Below are positions 20,558-31,990 of a stretch of DNA of 64,000 bases, in pieces. A program made the position numbers and the translations under genes. Numbering within the stretch: the first letter of the stretch is position 1; each line of letters begins with the position of its first letter. Below the pieces are notes generated by a model that was not told the origin of the DNA, searched no databases, and worked only from the letters and a program-made list of their open reading frames with translations. The stretch is from Plasmopara viticola (taxonomy: Eukaryota > Oomycota > Peronosporomycetes > Peronosporales > Peronosporaceae), in assembly GCA_001695595.3 (NCBI GenBank), contig MBPM02000003.1, forward strand, positions 1,674,001 to 1,738,000, read 5' to 3'.

Positions 20558-23500
20558 CGACCAAAATTGAATTCCTTTTGGAAATTTTCAAGTTAAGGTT
20601 TTATTTTTTTGTTAGATAAGTACGCCCACGTAAAAACCATGACTAATCTTGATGTGTTCGACAATTAAGAAATCTTATTATACGCAGACTGTATATAAGA
20701 CGGCGAAGGAGCCTTCAAACATTTTTTTTAAAACGACAGCACTAGCTAGGTAAGTACAAAGCTGTTTGCTATATCGTCAGATACGATGGCAATGCAAAAG
20801 ACGTTGCCATTTAGAGCACCGCAGTTCACGGCAATTTCCAAGAATTAAACTGACAACATCATTAGCTTTGAGGGCAAAGTAGAGAGTGAAGTCATAGACG
20901 ACAACCCTTAATTCATGCCTAGCCTCGTTGTATTCGAGATTGTCAATGCTATTGGCAATAGCAATTGTGAATCACTTACCGTCTGGTATCGACGCAAGTT
21001 GCCATACTCCCTCGCCCTCTAAACAGAGATTTTTTTAGATAGTGGAATAGGTAGTAGCAAAATTCGCATCCGCAGCCTTCGATGCTCATACAAGTTGAAT
21101 TGTGGAGACTATTATCCTTTTTTAGTCACGACCGGTTACACTTTGACCATACTCCATTCAGAATGCGGTGAAGGAGTGGAAAAGGCAAGGGAACTTTTAG
21201 TAGCTCTAATACAATGATTTTGTGACCGTACGTGCGACCAGCATAAGTCTTCAAGATTTATGAAGCTTTTTTGGCAAAACTTTCTTTTTGTAATCAGTTT
21301 AAATGCTAATGCTGGCTAAAATTTTGCTGGTCTGGATTTTCGGCTAGTATAATTTTTAATATAGAATAAAGACAAGATACCTGCATTCGCGCTTTCACTA
21401 AACAAAGCGCCACGGCAGCCTTGCTGCAAACAGTGGCTATACAAGTGTATTTGCACTGAAAATAAAGCAGCGGATATTGATGCTATCGGGGCACATTTAA
21501 AGTTTGTTGACTGAATATATTCCGTTGTATCGTAAGACATGAATATTAGCTCATGCTCGCGAAAGGGTAAGATAATGCTATCAAATTGCCAAAGGGATTA
21601 ATGATTTGGCGAGTATCATCAAGCAATAGTTCGCTAGTATCTCGTTTGGACACAACTTTGAGTCTGAAGTCCAATTTAAGCCTATTTAAGCTCAAGCATT
21701 AATATGAAAAGCATGCCTACAGGTTTGCCTTCTTCGCTGTGAATATTTCGTGAATATCATGAAGACGTGATAATGCAACTTTGTTACTTAATATCCAAAC
21801 TCACGTATGATTGGGCTAAACACAACCAGATACAAGCAATTGGATGGCTTTTTATATAATTTACTAACGGCAGCAGTGATCGATTATGAGCCTAAGCCGA
21901 TCCATGAGTGACGAATTGTCAGCTCTTGAGCTAAGTGTTTGCTTTTGGTTTGTCGGGTTTACCTGTTTAGCTTATTGGCAAGAATTTTTCGGCTTCGTTG
22001 ACGAGAACAACTACAAAAGAAGTAGCGACCGCTAAGGGGACAAAGACGCATACAAACGCGGATCAAAACAGACTTACAAGCTGTCGATTACAAGTCAAAA
22101 TCTGATAAAGCCCAAAGCTGAAAACTTCACGGTTTAATAGCTTTAAGGTCATCTAAAGATATCAATTCCTTTGGCAAGTTGTTCAAAATAATAACCACCT
22201 TTGTGAAGTGAAGAGAGACATCAAGCAAAACGAGACTTTACCAGTCCTAAGTCATGAGCTCGCATGCGTGTGACAAAGAAACAAAGGCTTTAGACGCGGT
22301 TTGCTTTACGATTCATTCATATTAATTTTTAATATTAGATTATTTATCCAATATAAGACATTAGCCGGCTATCCCTTGACAGCCTTTCATCTTAAGTTCT
22401 CAACCATCGATATTAGAGGATTGAGAAAACGTGAAATCAAACTTACCATGACTTACTTACATTAATTTCATCTAGTTCTTCGAGTAGGTGGGACACGCTT
22501 GAGCTGCGTTGAAGTCTTAAAACGATGCGTCATGTACGTCACCGATTTAATCGGTTACAGTGCGTAAATTATGAACCTTAGGGGTTTCGTGTTTTCTTTT
22601 CAATGCTTGACAGCTTCTAATACGGATGGCTTCGTCTGACCAAGCTACATGTGCCAGGGTGATGCGATATCGTGCTCGGCGTTTGTGTATTTAAAACATT
22701 TCTTCTTACCATAAAATGTAGGCTACCTATGTATTTAAGAATGATTTGTCTCATAAAAGCGAACACTTTTCAAGCACCCGAATGGTACCTTTGTGGGTTG
22801 AAAGCACCTGATGCCCGGCGTACGCCACTTGTCAAGATCAAAACAAATCCGCCACTTTATTAATGGCTATGCTTATTCTCCGTTTAATATGAACTTTGTC
22901 AATCCATAGATATTCTGTCGCTATTAGACTGTTTATGATGGTTCTTATTTTCAATTTTCAGCTGATTGTATGATCTCTGTCAATTGACTGATCAATTAAA
23001 ACTTTCCCATAATGCAAGAGCTACTCGAATACGATGTCTAGCTATCTGAGTGGTAAGTCACGGATAATCACATAAGTAGAATGCGGAAGATTATATGCGT
23101 AAGTGCTTATACCTAGCGCGTGACTGCGCAGCCAATTGTGCCGATCATATTGCACCTAACAAAATGCTTCAGTAATATTTACGTAGCAGATCAGATCTGA
23201 CCTGAGCACCATCCTCTACTAAATTAATCTTGTCGGGGTTCGATTACCCTGATCTAATAAAATAACTGTATCCGGTAATAATTCCGAATATTCCACCGAT
23301 CGATCCTTTTTGATCCATATGTACATTTAGCCGGAAGCAGACCATCCATTAAGTCAGCTGTCAACCGTTAATCGCTTCGCCACAAACGTTCTCCTTCTAC
23401 ATGTTTCGGACACAGTCATTGCGCTCAAATTTTCTACGACTTTTGCGCAGTTGCCTCCTGACAATTTTTTTAAAGCGCATCGCCCACGGACGATCGAGTC

Positions 23501-23572
23501 TAAAAGACGAAATGTTAAGGTTAGCCTTGTATAAGCATTGCTATACATAATTATGCAGTTTTATTCTCAACA
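20558..23572. other. 3 kb AT-rich intergenic region, no gene recognised
   Basis: Only short random-looking ORFs occur. A B-box-like GGTTCGATTACC lies near 23237, but no A box sits at tRNA spacing. I see no splice-joined exons, no transposase or reverse transcriptase motif and no clear tandem repeat. Confidence 0.5.
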
Positions 23573-23924
23573 GTAGACAAAAGCTTGGAAAAGGTTGGGG
23601 TGACGCCCTCCTTCCAAGCGCGAAGGCTAAATGCTCGCGCGCTTCGGGCAGGTGCTCTCGGGCATCTGCAGGTCTCTAACGAGTCTCACCCTCGACGCGA
23701 CGGTCTCCAGCACCGGGCGCCACCTGGGCTCTTACCAAGTCAGAGATAAACAAACTAATGGAAGACCCTCAAGATCTCGGTGCTGGCTGCACTGCCCGCC
23801 GAACGAGACTCGACGTATGCGGACACCACTCTATGCCGTAGACTAGCCAGACTGAGCCTAGCACGTGCATTACTTGGCAACGCGATAACGTAATACATTA
23901 CATTACATTACATTGGTAGACAAA
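23573..23924 (+). mobile_element. Non-autonomous LINE-derived element, copy 1
   Basis: About 330 bp between target-site duplications GTAGACAAA (23573-23581 and 23916-23924). It starts GGAAAAGGTTGGGG, shares about 150 bp of 5' sequence and about 130 bp of 3' sequence with the coding copy at 24680-25823, and ends in four ACATT pentamers. In between sits a short unique segment (near 23725-23765). It encodes nothing useful; a 71-codon ORF at 23631 is a by-product. It would need enzymes from a full-length LINE to move. Confidence 0.88.
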
Positions 23925-23993
23925 CTTTTGTGCCATTTTTTTGGCTAAAATATTAAGCCTGATATCCGTTACTCTTAATAAAAAACATTGGAT

Positions 23994-24340
23994 ATATACT
24001 CCTATTTTCGGAAAAGGTTGGGGTGACGCCCTCCTTCCAAGCGCGGGGGCTAAATGCTCGCGCGCTTCGGGCAGGTGCTCTCGGGCATCTGCAGGTCTCT
24101 AACGAGTCTCACCCTCGACGCGACGGTCTCCAGCACCGGGCGCCACCTGGGCTCTTACCAAGTCAGAAGTACACAAAATAATGGAAGACCCTCACGGCCT
24201 CGGTGCTGGCTGCACTGCCCGCCGAACGAGACCCGACGTATGCGGACACCACTCTATGCCGTGGACTAGCCATAGAGCCTAGCACGTGCATAACTTGGCA
24301 ATGCGATAACGTAATACAATACAATACAATATACTCCTAT
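23994..24340 (+). mobile_element. Non-autonomous LINE-derived element, copy 2
   Basis: The element at 24006-24328 is flanked by a perfect 12-bp duplication ATATACTCCTAT (23994-24005 and 24329-24340). Its structure and internal join match copy 1, with small differences and a tail of ACAAT instead of ACATT units. It lies about 70 bp after copy 1 in the same orientation. Confidence 0.9.
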
Positions 24341-24668
24341 CCCGTAGCAAAATTCTTCTCGATCGATTTATGAAAATTATTGCAAAGATAAATGCACCTA
24401 CATAATTATTTGCCAGCTTTTACATAAAACCAGGTCAAATATTATCAATTTGAATCGACCGGCAGTAATCAGACCGTCCATGCTACCGAGTCTTTATTGA
24501 ATAACTGAATCACGACCATTATGGGTTAAGACAGCGCATATTGGATCCCTTCGGTAAGGGCGTAGATCAACAAATAAATAAAATCACCGCGAGCGAAGTC
24601 GTCTACGACACGATACAGGATCTGCCTGCAGTACTGGCAAAGCAATGGCATTTGACGATAATATACGT
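24341..24668. other. Spacer between LINE insertions, nothing recognised
   Basis: AT-rich sequence with no coding frame of note. It separates the two plus-strand element copies from the minus-strand coding copy. Confidence 0.5.
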
Positions 24669-25834
24669 CTAGTGATTAATGTAATGTATTACGTTATCGC
24701 GTTGCCAAGGTATGCACGTGCTAGGCTCAGTCTGGCTAGTCCACGGCATAGAGTGGTGTCCGCATACGTCGAGTCTCGTTCGGCGGGCAGTGCATCCAGC
24801 ACCGAGGTCAAATGGGTCTTCCATTTCTTTCGGTCTTGTGCAAGGGTACGTACCACTTCGAGGTCTTGTGCTGTCCGGAGTCGAAAGCCGAAGCCACGGG
24901 AAACAAGATTGTGGTCGAGTGTCGAGGGGAGCGTGGTGCGGGGACGTCCGCGCCATTTTGCTGCGGTGGAGAAGAAGTAGGCACGCATCTGGAGGTCAGC
25001 TGGAATGTCGGGATAGCGGCGAAGTACATGGCCAATCAGGCGCCAGCGAGCTTGTGTCAGTCGTAGTCTCAGCGGCCGCTCATCACAGAGGTCGTAGAGT
25101 CTTGCATTCGAAATGGGTCGGGGGTAGCGATAGCCAAGAGCGTAGCGAAGCTGGCGGCGATGGAAACTCTCGAGGCCGTGGAGCTCTGACTTGGTAAGAG
25201 CCCAGTTGTACAGCAGAATCGGTAGAACGTAGGTGTTGTACAATCGAATGCGTGTCTTGGGTGAGATGAACGTGGGGCGGAGCCAGACGGACCAGAGGCG
25301 GTGGAGCGCGAGGGTGGCCAGGGACTTGCGTCGGGATAGATCTTTAATATCGCCGAGGAGTGTTCCGAGCTTCTTAGTGTGGTGCCAGGTTTCTTCTCGG
25401 GATCGGGCGTGTCGAGTGGCGCCCGACGGGTTGCAGCGGCGGCCAATTTCGGTGACTTCGGTCTTGGCTTCGTTTTTTTTTTTTTCAGGGTTAGAAGGAA
25501 GTCATCAATGCGGTGCTCACCTCTATCGTAGATCTTGGTTTCGCGGAGGCCAAGGATATCGACGCGGTAGCGCCGGAGATCTTCGGGGAGTGTTACGTGC
25601 TTCTTGCGCTTCGAACCTAGAGAATTCACATTAAAGGAACCAATCCGGATGCGGTTGGCGCGATTAAGGGCGTGGAAGGGGGTTTGTCCTGGTGCTGGAG
25701 ACCGTCGCGTCGAGGGTGAGACTCGTTAGAGACCTGCAGATGCCCGAGAGCACCTGCCCGAAGCGCGCGAGCATTAAGCCCCCGCGCTTGGAAGGAGGGC
25801 GTCACCCCAACCTTTTCCGAAAACTAGTGATTAA
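24669..25834 (-). mobile_element. Internally deleted non-LTR retrotransposon (LINE)
   Basis: The element at 24680-25823 is flanked by a perfect 11-bp duplication CTAGTGATTAA (24669-24679 and 25824-25834). Read on minus, it begins with the family 5' end, then encodes the start of an apurinic-type endonuclease domain (FNVNSLGSKRKKH and VDILGLRETKI, about 25650-25490). It then jumps at a run of 13 A to the C-terminal part of a reverse transcriptase ORF. That part is open from about 25465 to 24689 and includes LYNTYVLPILLYNWA and RWRLIGHVLRRYPDIPADLQ, typical of the region after the polymerase fingers and palm in LINE proteins. Most of the endonuclease and the whole catalytic reverse transcriptase core are absent, so it cannot be autonomous. 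It ends in two ACATT pentamers rather than poly-A. Confidence 0.9.
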
Positions 25835-25848
25835 CGTAGCGATATTAA

Positions 25849-26192
25849 AAATAACACAATAATGTAATGTATTACGTTATCGCGTTGCCAAGTTATGCAC
25901 GTGCTAGGCTCTATAGCTAGTCCACGGCATAGAGTGGTGTCCGCATACGTCGGGTCTCGTTCGGCGGGCAGTGCAGTCAGCACCGAGGTCGTGAGGGTCT
26001 TCCATTATTTTGCTTAGCTTTGACTTAAAAAGAGCCCAGGTGGCGCCCGATGCTGGAGACCGTCGCGTCGAGGGTGAGACTCGTTAGAGACCTGCAGATG
26101 CCCGAGAGCACCTGCCCGAAGCGCGCGAGCATTTAGCCCCCGCGCTTGGAAGGAGGGCGTCACCCCAACCTTTTCCAAGCTTAAATAACACA
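25849..26192 (-). mobile_element. Non-autonomous LINE-derived element, copy 3
   Basis: The element at 25859-26182 lies on the minus strand and is flanked by a perfect 10-bp duplication AAATAACACA (25849-25858 and 26183-26192). It has the same 5' part, unique middle and 3' part as copies 1 and 2, with an ACATT tail. It sits about 25 bp from the right end of the coding copy, in the same orientation. Confidence 0.9.
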
Positions 26193-26875
26193 GTGTTTGT
26201 AAATAATACCCCCCAAAATATATGGTATGTATTGTCAATTAATAAAGCCAAATAGCGGTAGTAATCTTGCAATCCTATATTATTTAAATTAATGCCAAAA
26301 TGTACTTGCGACTTATTCAATTAATGTCAAGTTTACTATTTGTGACACTTCTTAAAAGTCAATTAGACAACCACAACAACACTATATTACTACATGTTGT
26401 CTTGATGTATTGTTTGTAGTAACACGAGAAATATGATACACGATTAGTCCAAGAGCTTTGTCAAATCTGAGTGGGAGTGGGATATTTTCACTAGCCTTCT
26501 GTGACGACATATCCCAGCCTAAGGTGTTGGAAGCCGAGCCGCCAGCTTCTGTGCTAGCATTGACTTCAAGGCACTATTCGACATGGGCACACACCAGATT
26601 TGGTATTGCATTTACTGTATAGCGCATGTCAGTCCACCCTTGTCGTCTAATCCGCCCAGATGGCATGGTGCGGAGGTAGCTTGAAGGTTTCTAGAGCGGC
26701 AAATGTTGCTGCAGTATGTCGCTCGCTCGTTTCTGCGATGTGAGTTCAGAGACCGCCTCTCCCTCTTTTGTTTTTATATAGCATAAACTGATATTTTTCA
26801 TAACTGGTATACTTCCTTTGTTGAGTAACTCTATCTAGCTTACAGCCATACGGACATAAAAACCTCTTTTGTGGC
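26193..26875. other. Intergenic flank upstream of the PX-domain gene
   Basis: No coding frame or repeat was recognised. The 3' part must hold the promoter of the PX gene, but no core element is clear to me. Confidence 0.5.
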
Positions 26876-29032
26876 ATGCAACGTAACATGGCTCAATCAT
26901 ACAAAGCAGCGCGTGGGACAGGCTTCGGCACCGACAATCACACCACCACCTCCGTGCAGACACCATCTTCAGCAACCAAAGCTCGTCAGTTTCGAGAGAG
27001 ACACGCCAGCAGTAGCATGAGCGGCGTCGCCGAGCGGCTCGACCAGCGCACGAGCAGTGAGACGGAGATCGATTGCGATGAGCTGCAGCCCATGGTGGAG
27101 GAAGAGGAGGCAACCGCGGGGTGGCGAAGACTGCTCAACTTCCCGCCACAGCCGTTGCTAGCGCCCGTGTCTCCCACTTTTTCATTGAACGATCTTGCAC
27201 AAAAGAAAGCGTCGGACGAAGCCAGCGAAAACGCTCCAACAACGCTCGCGGGCCACGTCATGTGGAAAATGGCAGCGCGCATGTCATTGCATCACGAGAG
27301 TCGCTTACTCCAGCACATTACTCGCTCTATTCGCAATCGAGGTGCAAACAAGGTGCGTTGGAATGCAAACGTTTGTAACTGTGGGGCGTTCGTACGGTGA
27401 CTGATGGGTGGACCATGCCGTTTTTGCTTGCAGGACGAGGAGAGGAGGCCCAGTTTTATGCTCGAAATGGACCCTGGTGTGGCCGATATTAGTACACAGA
27501 CAAAACCTAGAAAGTCTGTACGACGGTCTATTGCAGCGCTTCGTAATTCAAACGATGGTGGTATTGACCGGCGGCAATTAGACCCCGACGCCGCCGCGTA
27601 CCCCGAGACAGCAGGTCGACCCGCTTCTGCCGTCAGTGCTGCGGGTGTCGCGTCATCCTTGTCCAGTGCTAGTACCAGTACGAGTACAATACCTCCGATG
27701 CCGCCACTTGTGTTTTCGCCGACAAAACGAAATGCGCAGAAACATGCTCGCAGTATGACGCTTGAGCAGTATTCCAAGTGGAAATACACTGGGCTGCGTC
27801 CGGGTCTTTCGGTGCGAGTAGTACGGTGCGAGACTGTGAGCTCGATGCCTGCTGTCGTCGAGTATGTACTACACGTTGTAGACCTCCATACTCGTGTGTT
27901 TTGGATTACAAAGAAACGATTTAGCGACTTTTACTACCTTCGACGCAAAATCCGTGGCATGATTCGTCGCGCACCCGAGACTGCCGACGATGAGAAGGAT
28001 TATTTACGCTTTTTGCTTGACCTGCCATTTCCTCGGCGACGATTTCGACCAGCTAGTACTGCAGGAGGAAACCGTGGGTTGGACGAAATTGAGGTCTTTT
28101 TGAGAAATTTGGCAGCATTAGAACCCACTTCGAAGCTGCAGCGTAGTATTTTAGCGGAATTGCAGCTCGAGATGTGCTCTGCTGAATTTGTATCGTCGTT
28201 GGAAAAGATCGATACGACTGGTGAACCCATTGAGCCCAAGTGGCTACATTACGATTTGTTTCGCCGCCTCAACTGCGAAGGTGCTGTGGAGGGCAGTACG
28301 TGCTATCAGTTTCTACACGCTTTTCGAAATCGCGTTACTACGATCGAAGCTGCCGTGTCTCCGGGATGCAGTGGGTTTGAAGATATTGCACTTGCAGCAG
28401 CGGCAGTTAAGGATCTGCGCACGACGGTCACAAGTATTGAAAAGTACATTTTAGAAAATTTGGATCCACAGTACGTCGATACGTTGTCACTGTCGGATCA
28501 AAGCGTCAACGTCTTGTCTGTGCTGGACGATTGTGTGTTTCATGCAGTAGAAGACACTGTGTTAGTTCCGTTGGAGAAACAAGTGGATTTTCTTGTGAGT
28601 ACGACAGTGGATAAGGAGGCCGAAAAACGACTAGCGCAAAACATTGATCGTTTAAAGTGTAGGTCTCAGATTGACAGCGGCATCCCAGAGCATCTCCAGT
28701 CCGACGAAGACTGGGGACTGTCATGCCACCACCTTAGTATGATTGATGAGCGAACGCTCCCTACGGACAAAATCCAAGAGCTTTTGCGTGCTGCGCTTGA
28801 AATTTTCAAAAGCTGTGGTGAGAAAAATTTGGAATGGCGAGAAAATTCGGCCTTGGCTGCTGACGACTACCTCCCCATCCACATTTATGTTGTTGTGAAG
28901 AGCGGGCTGAAGCGACCACTGGCCACGAAGGAGCTTTTGGGCGCCATGATACACCCGTCCCTCATGCTGGGGGAGGTGGGCTACTTCCTTACCATGTTTG
29001 AAGTCGCGCTCAAGTACATTGCCGACATGTAA
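26876..29032 (+). CDS. PX-domain protein, probable phosphoinositide-binding trafficking factor
   Basis: Two exons, 26876-27352 and 27434-29032, joined in phase 0 over an 81-bp intron (GTGCGT...TTGCAG), give 691 residues. Residues 1-270 are polar and probably disordered, with a basic helix before the join. A PX domain covers about 284-371: SVRVVRCETV, then VLHVVDLHTRVFWITKKRFSDFYYLRRKIR (core RFSDFYYLR, which carries the phosphoinositide-contacting Arg) and the loop LPFPRRRF that replaces the usual PPK. The helical C-terminal part (about 400-690) ends in a segment similar to a VPS9/RIN-like helical bundle (LPTDKIQELLRAALEIF and YLPIHIYVVVKSGLKRPLATKE). The stretch ADDYLPI..YVV.. is reminiscent of VPS9 guanine-exchange domains acting on Rab5, a tentative reading. 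An in-frame ATG at 26888 is an alternative start. Confidence 0.82.
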
Positions 29033-30087
29033 ATCAAGACAAGCCAGCTTAGCCGAGCTAAGAATCAATTTTGAGCGACTACGAGCTCGCATTTTTCGAG
29101 TGTAAGTAAACAAGTATAATAGGGCATTTGGCACGACAATTAGAGAAGCCACAAGTATGTTTTAACGTCGTGCATGTTAAATTTAAGCACTGAAAAAAAT
29201 TTTCAAATACGTAGTTTACACATGTATCGTCAATGTTGTCTCTAGTCTTGCTTTTAATAAGTGAGCTCGTCGCTTTTTTTTCAAATCTTTTCAATAGTAT
29301 CACTGACGAAAGGAATTGCGACACATGTTCTTAATAAGAAGATATTACTAGATTTGCTCAAGGCACGCTCGCTTTTCGCAGCCCTAACGCGTAATTGAAG
29401 CGCGCGGAGCGGCACTCATCTCGCAGCAAATACGTACGACCGACGAAAATGCACGGATCGAAACCCACCGTATTCAAAAAGACGCGATGTCGATTCGCAC
29501 TTTTTGACTAGTTAATAATGGAAAATACATACTACGCAATATATAATATCGACGCAGTGTTCGACAACGCATGAGCATCTGTTTTGTTGAGAGCCGCGTT
29601 ATCCATCCCAATTTTTGTGATTGGCTAATTAAATAAACTACTGATTCGCTAAACACTCAGGCCTGGTATTTAAATGTTCGTGACGCCACTATTGTTTTCC
29701 CATCCACAACACGAGTTAATTGATTTTCTTCTATAATGCGCGATTCAGAATATTGTCAACTCTTGAAGACTACTCAAACGTTCATTTTTTATCTTAAGAG
29801 TAGAGAGTTGCGCGAGGGGGAAGTGTAGAGCCTAGTGCTGACAAAAGTTTGAATCACGGTGAAAGCATCAATCGTTTCACCAATATTCAATGCGGTTAGC
29901 TAGAAATAAGGCGATGCCTACTGCGGATGGCCTAGTGATAACAACGGTAAGCACTGTGTTTAGACACTTCAATCGTGGCACAGTTTTGATCATCTCGGAA
30001 TAGTGTCATAAAGTGTTGTACGATACTGAGCAAAGCCAGCTTGCCGATATGAAGTGAACAATTTTGATAGCTGAGGCAGTGACATCG
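29033..30087. other. Intergenic, start of the gene-poor block
   Basis: No gene, splice chain or recognisable repeat was seen. It links the PX gene to the decayed MULE element. Confidence 0.5.
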
Positions 30088-31990
30088 CTACATTGTCTGC
30101 TCGCGCAATCGGTATGTTAGCGGATTATGGCCAGTATCTTTGCAGATACGGCATCTTCGACGATAAGGCGCTACGGCAGTCTCAATGCGCTCAAATGCTG
30201 AGGGCAGACGCCGTGTTGATGTTCGCCTCTCTCGTCCTTGAATCTGAACAGGATCGGCCACTACCCCTATTGTGGGTAGGGCCTTTAAATTCTTCACAAT
30301 AACTTGCTGTCTTTAAGCAAAAGGCTCATTGAGATACTGCCTCATGATTGAACCCAGCACGTCTTGGATTGCTCGGGGCTCCCTTATGACCGCTGACTGA
30401 GGTATTGGGGCTGCAAGCCACCGATAGTCATCGAAGTCAGTAACGTCGATAGGAGTCCGACGTATCCTGAATTGATGCTTGCAAAGGTGCCACAAATTCG
30501 AGCTGAAAAGGCCTTTGCATCCTTCGCCGTAAGCAGACTTGGTGTTGCGTAAGTCGTATTGCTTCTTTGCACTAAATAGTCCTTCTCTGAAAATTTTACC
30601 TTTGACATTGGCAAAGTGTGGGCCAAGTCGCATATTGGAGGTTGATTGTTCTCTGGTGGACCTTAACTTGAATGTCTTCGAGCTGTCCAATGCAAGCAAG
30701 ATTGACAGCTGAGTTCACCGTTAACAGATCACCTGTACTGCCCAGAATCGAACATCAGATCCAAGGATTCCATAAGGGAGCAAATTTTAGACCGCCGTAG
30801 ACTACACTAGAAATATGTTGAATCCATCTTTTTGATGCGCATGAGCGCTTCTAACTCGCAACGTGTTATTGAGTCCGAAATGTCTAGATCCATGCATCCA
30901 AACATCAACAAGCTTTTCTCAGTACAAAAGCGACGTTGATTCCAAGTATTGCATTACGTGTTGCGAGACCGTATCGCGCAGCGTACCAAGTTGCGTCTCG
31001 TATTTCTCCGCAGATTTTGCCGGGACCAGCTAATTCTATTCTTGTATAAAACGCGCAAAATGCTCGTGTGAAAACGATAGTCGATATTTGGCAAAAATAT
31101 TCTTGTTGATATGCCAACGGCATAACAACGCTTTTCTTTGTGGGAATCTGTCTCTGAGCGCCGTAATGAGAGCAAGCTCTCGGTCCGTAATGAGTTTGGG
31201 CTGTTCATTCATTCCTCACATATCCTCCAACAACATCTTTAGCTTGGATACTCACCAAAAATAAGATCCGGTCATCTCATCGCCCAATAAACAGTTACAA
31301 AGCGTAAAGGACTGTCACATTTTTGCGATGCCCACCACGTGCAGCAGTGGCAATTGAATCCTTGTATTGGACCCAGATTAGCTTTAAGTAACAAATTGAG
31401 AGAAATATTGCATATCTCTGCTTACCTGTTTGTTTTGTACGTGGCATCAAGCATATAAATCTTCTCGCGACTGTAGCTTTGGTAAAGTTTCTTTGCATCA
31501 GGCGAAACAAAAAAAGGTGTGCAAGTCTATTATAGTTGTTTAAATGAACATGATACATAGTTGAAGAGGTTTGCAACTCGTCAAGAAAAGCCTCCAAAGG
31601 TGTGCGCCCGGCAAAAGCCTTATTTCGAGCTCTTCCTCGTACGTTGGCTATATCTTGCCCGGTCGCGTGCAATTCAGCTTTGGATTGGCGTAACGAGGCC
31701 ATAATCTTCAGGGGACGCACTCCAGCGGCGGACAAAGCAAGCACTGACTCCTCATCTGCGTTAGCAAAGTGCCGACCTGGCGGATGTGCGCCGCGGTGGG
31801 AGAACGGATGATAATTATGGCTTGCGTATTTTACCTGTACTTGCCAGAACGAGCTCAGCTCTGTCTACACTCTCCGCAGAACGGCCGATAATGGGCAATT
31901 CGTATTGCTGCTGGAAGTACGACGCGTTGCTGGATTGGTCGAATCAGTCTGCTGTGGCACCCATACGCCGTACCGTGAACACTGTTTAGT
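30088..31990 (-). pseudogene. Decayed MULE-type transposase
   Basis: Read on minus from about 31820 the relic runs: a His-rich start (HNYHPFSH), then VLALSAAGVRPLKIMASLRQ and GRTPLEAFLDEL (31744 onward), then LDATYKTNR with the first catalytic Asp (about 31450), a stop, then PKLITDRELALITALRDRFP and LLCRWHINKN (about 31200-31090, second catalytic Asp), two close stops, then ANVKGKIFREGLFSAKKQYD and a SWIM-like LWHLCKHQF (30600-30450). A C-terminal zinc knuckle follows at about 30150-30100 (CRICKDTGHNPLTY), where the last Cys of the CCHC is Tyr. Several frame changes and stops separate these blocks, so no functional transposase is left. MULE transposases of this layout are common in oomycetes. 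I could not find terminal inverted repeats. Confidence 0.85.

Noticed and set aside
23034..23250. Possible tRNA or SINE from GGTTCGATTACC and an upstream A-box-like TGAGTGGTAAG
   Set aside because: The two boxes are about 180 bp apart, far more than tRNA spacing, and no cloverleaf forms.
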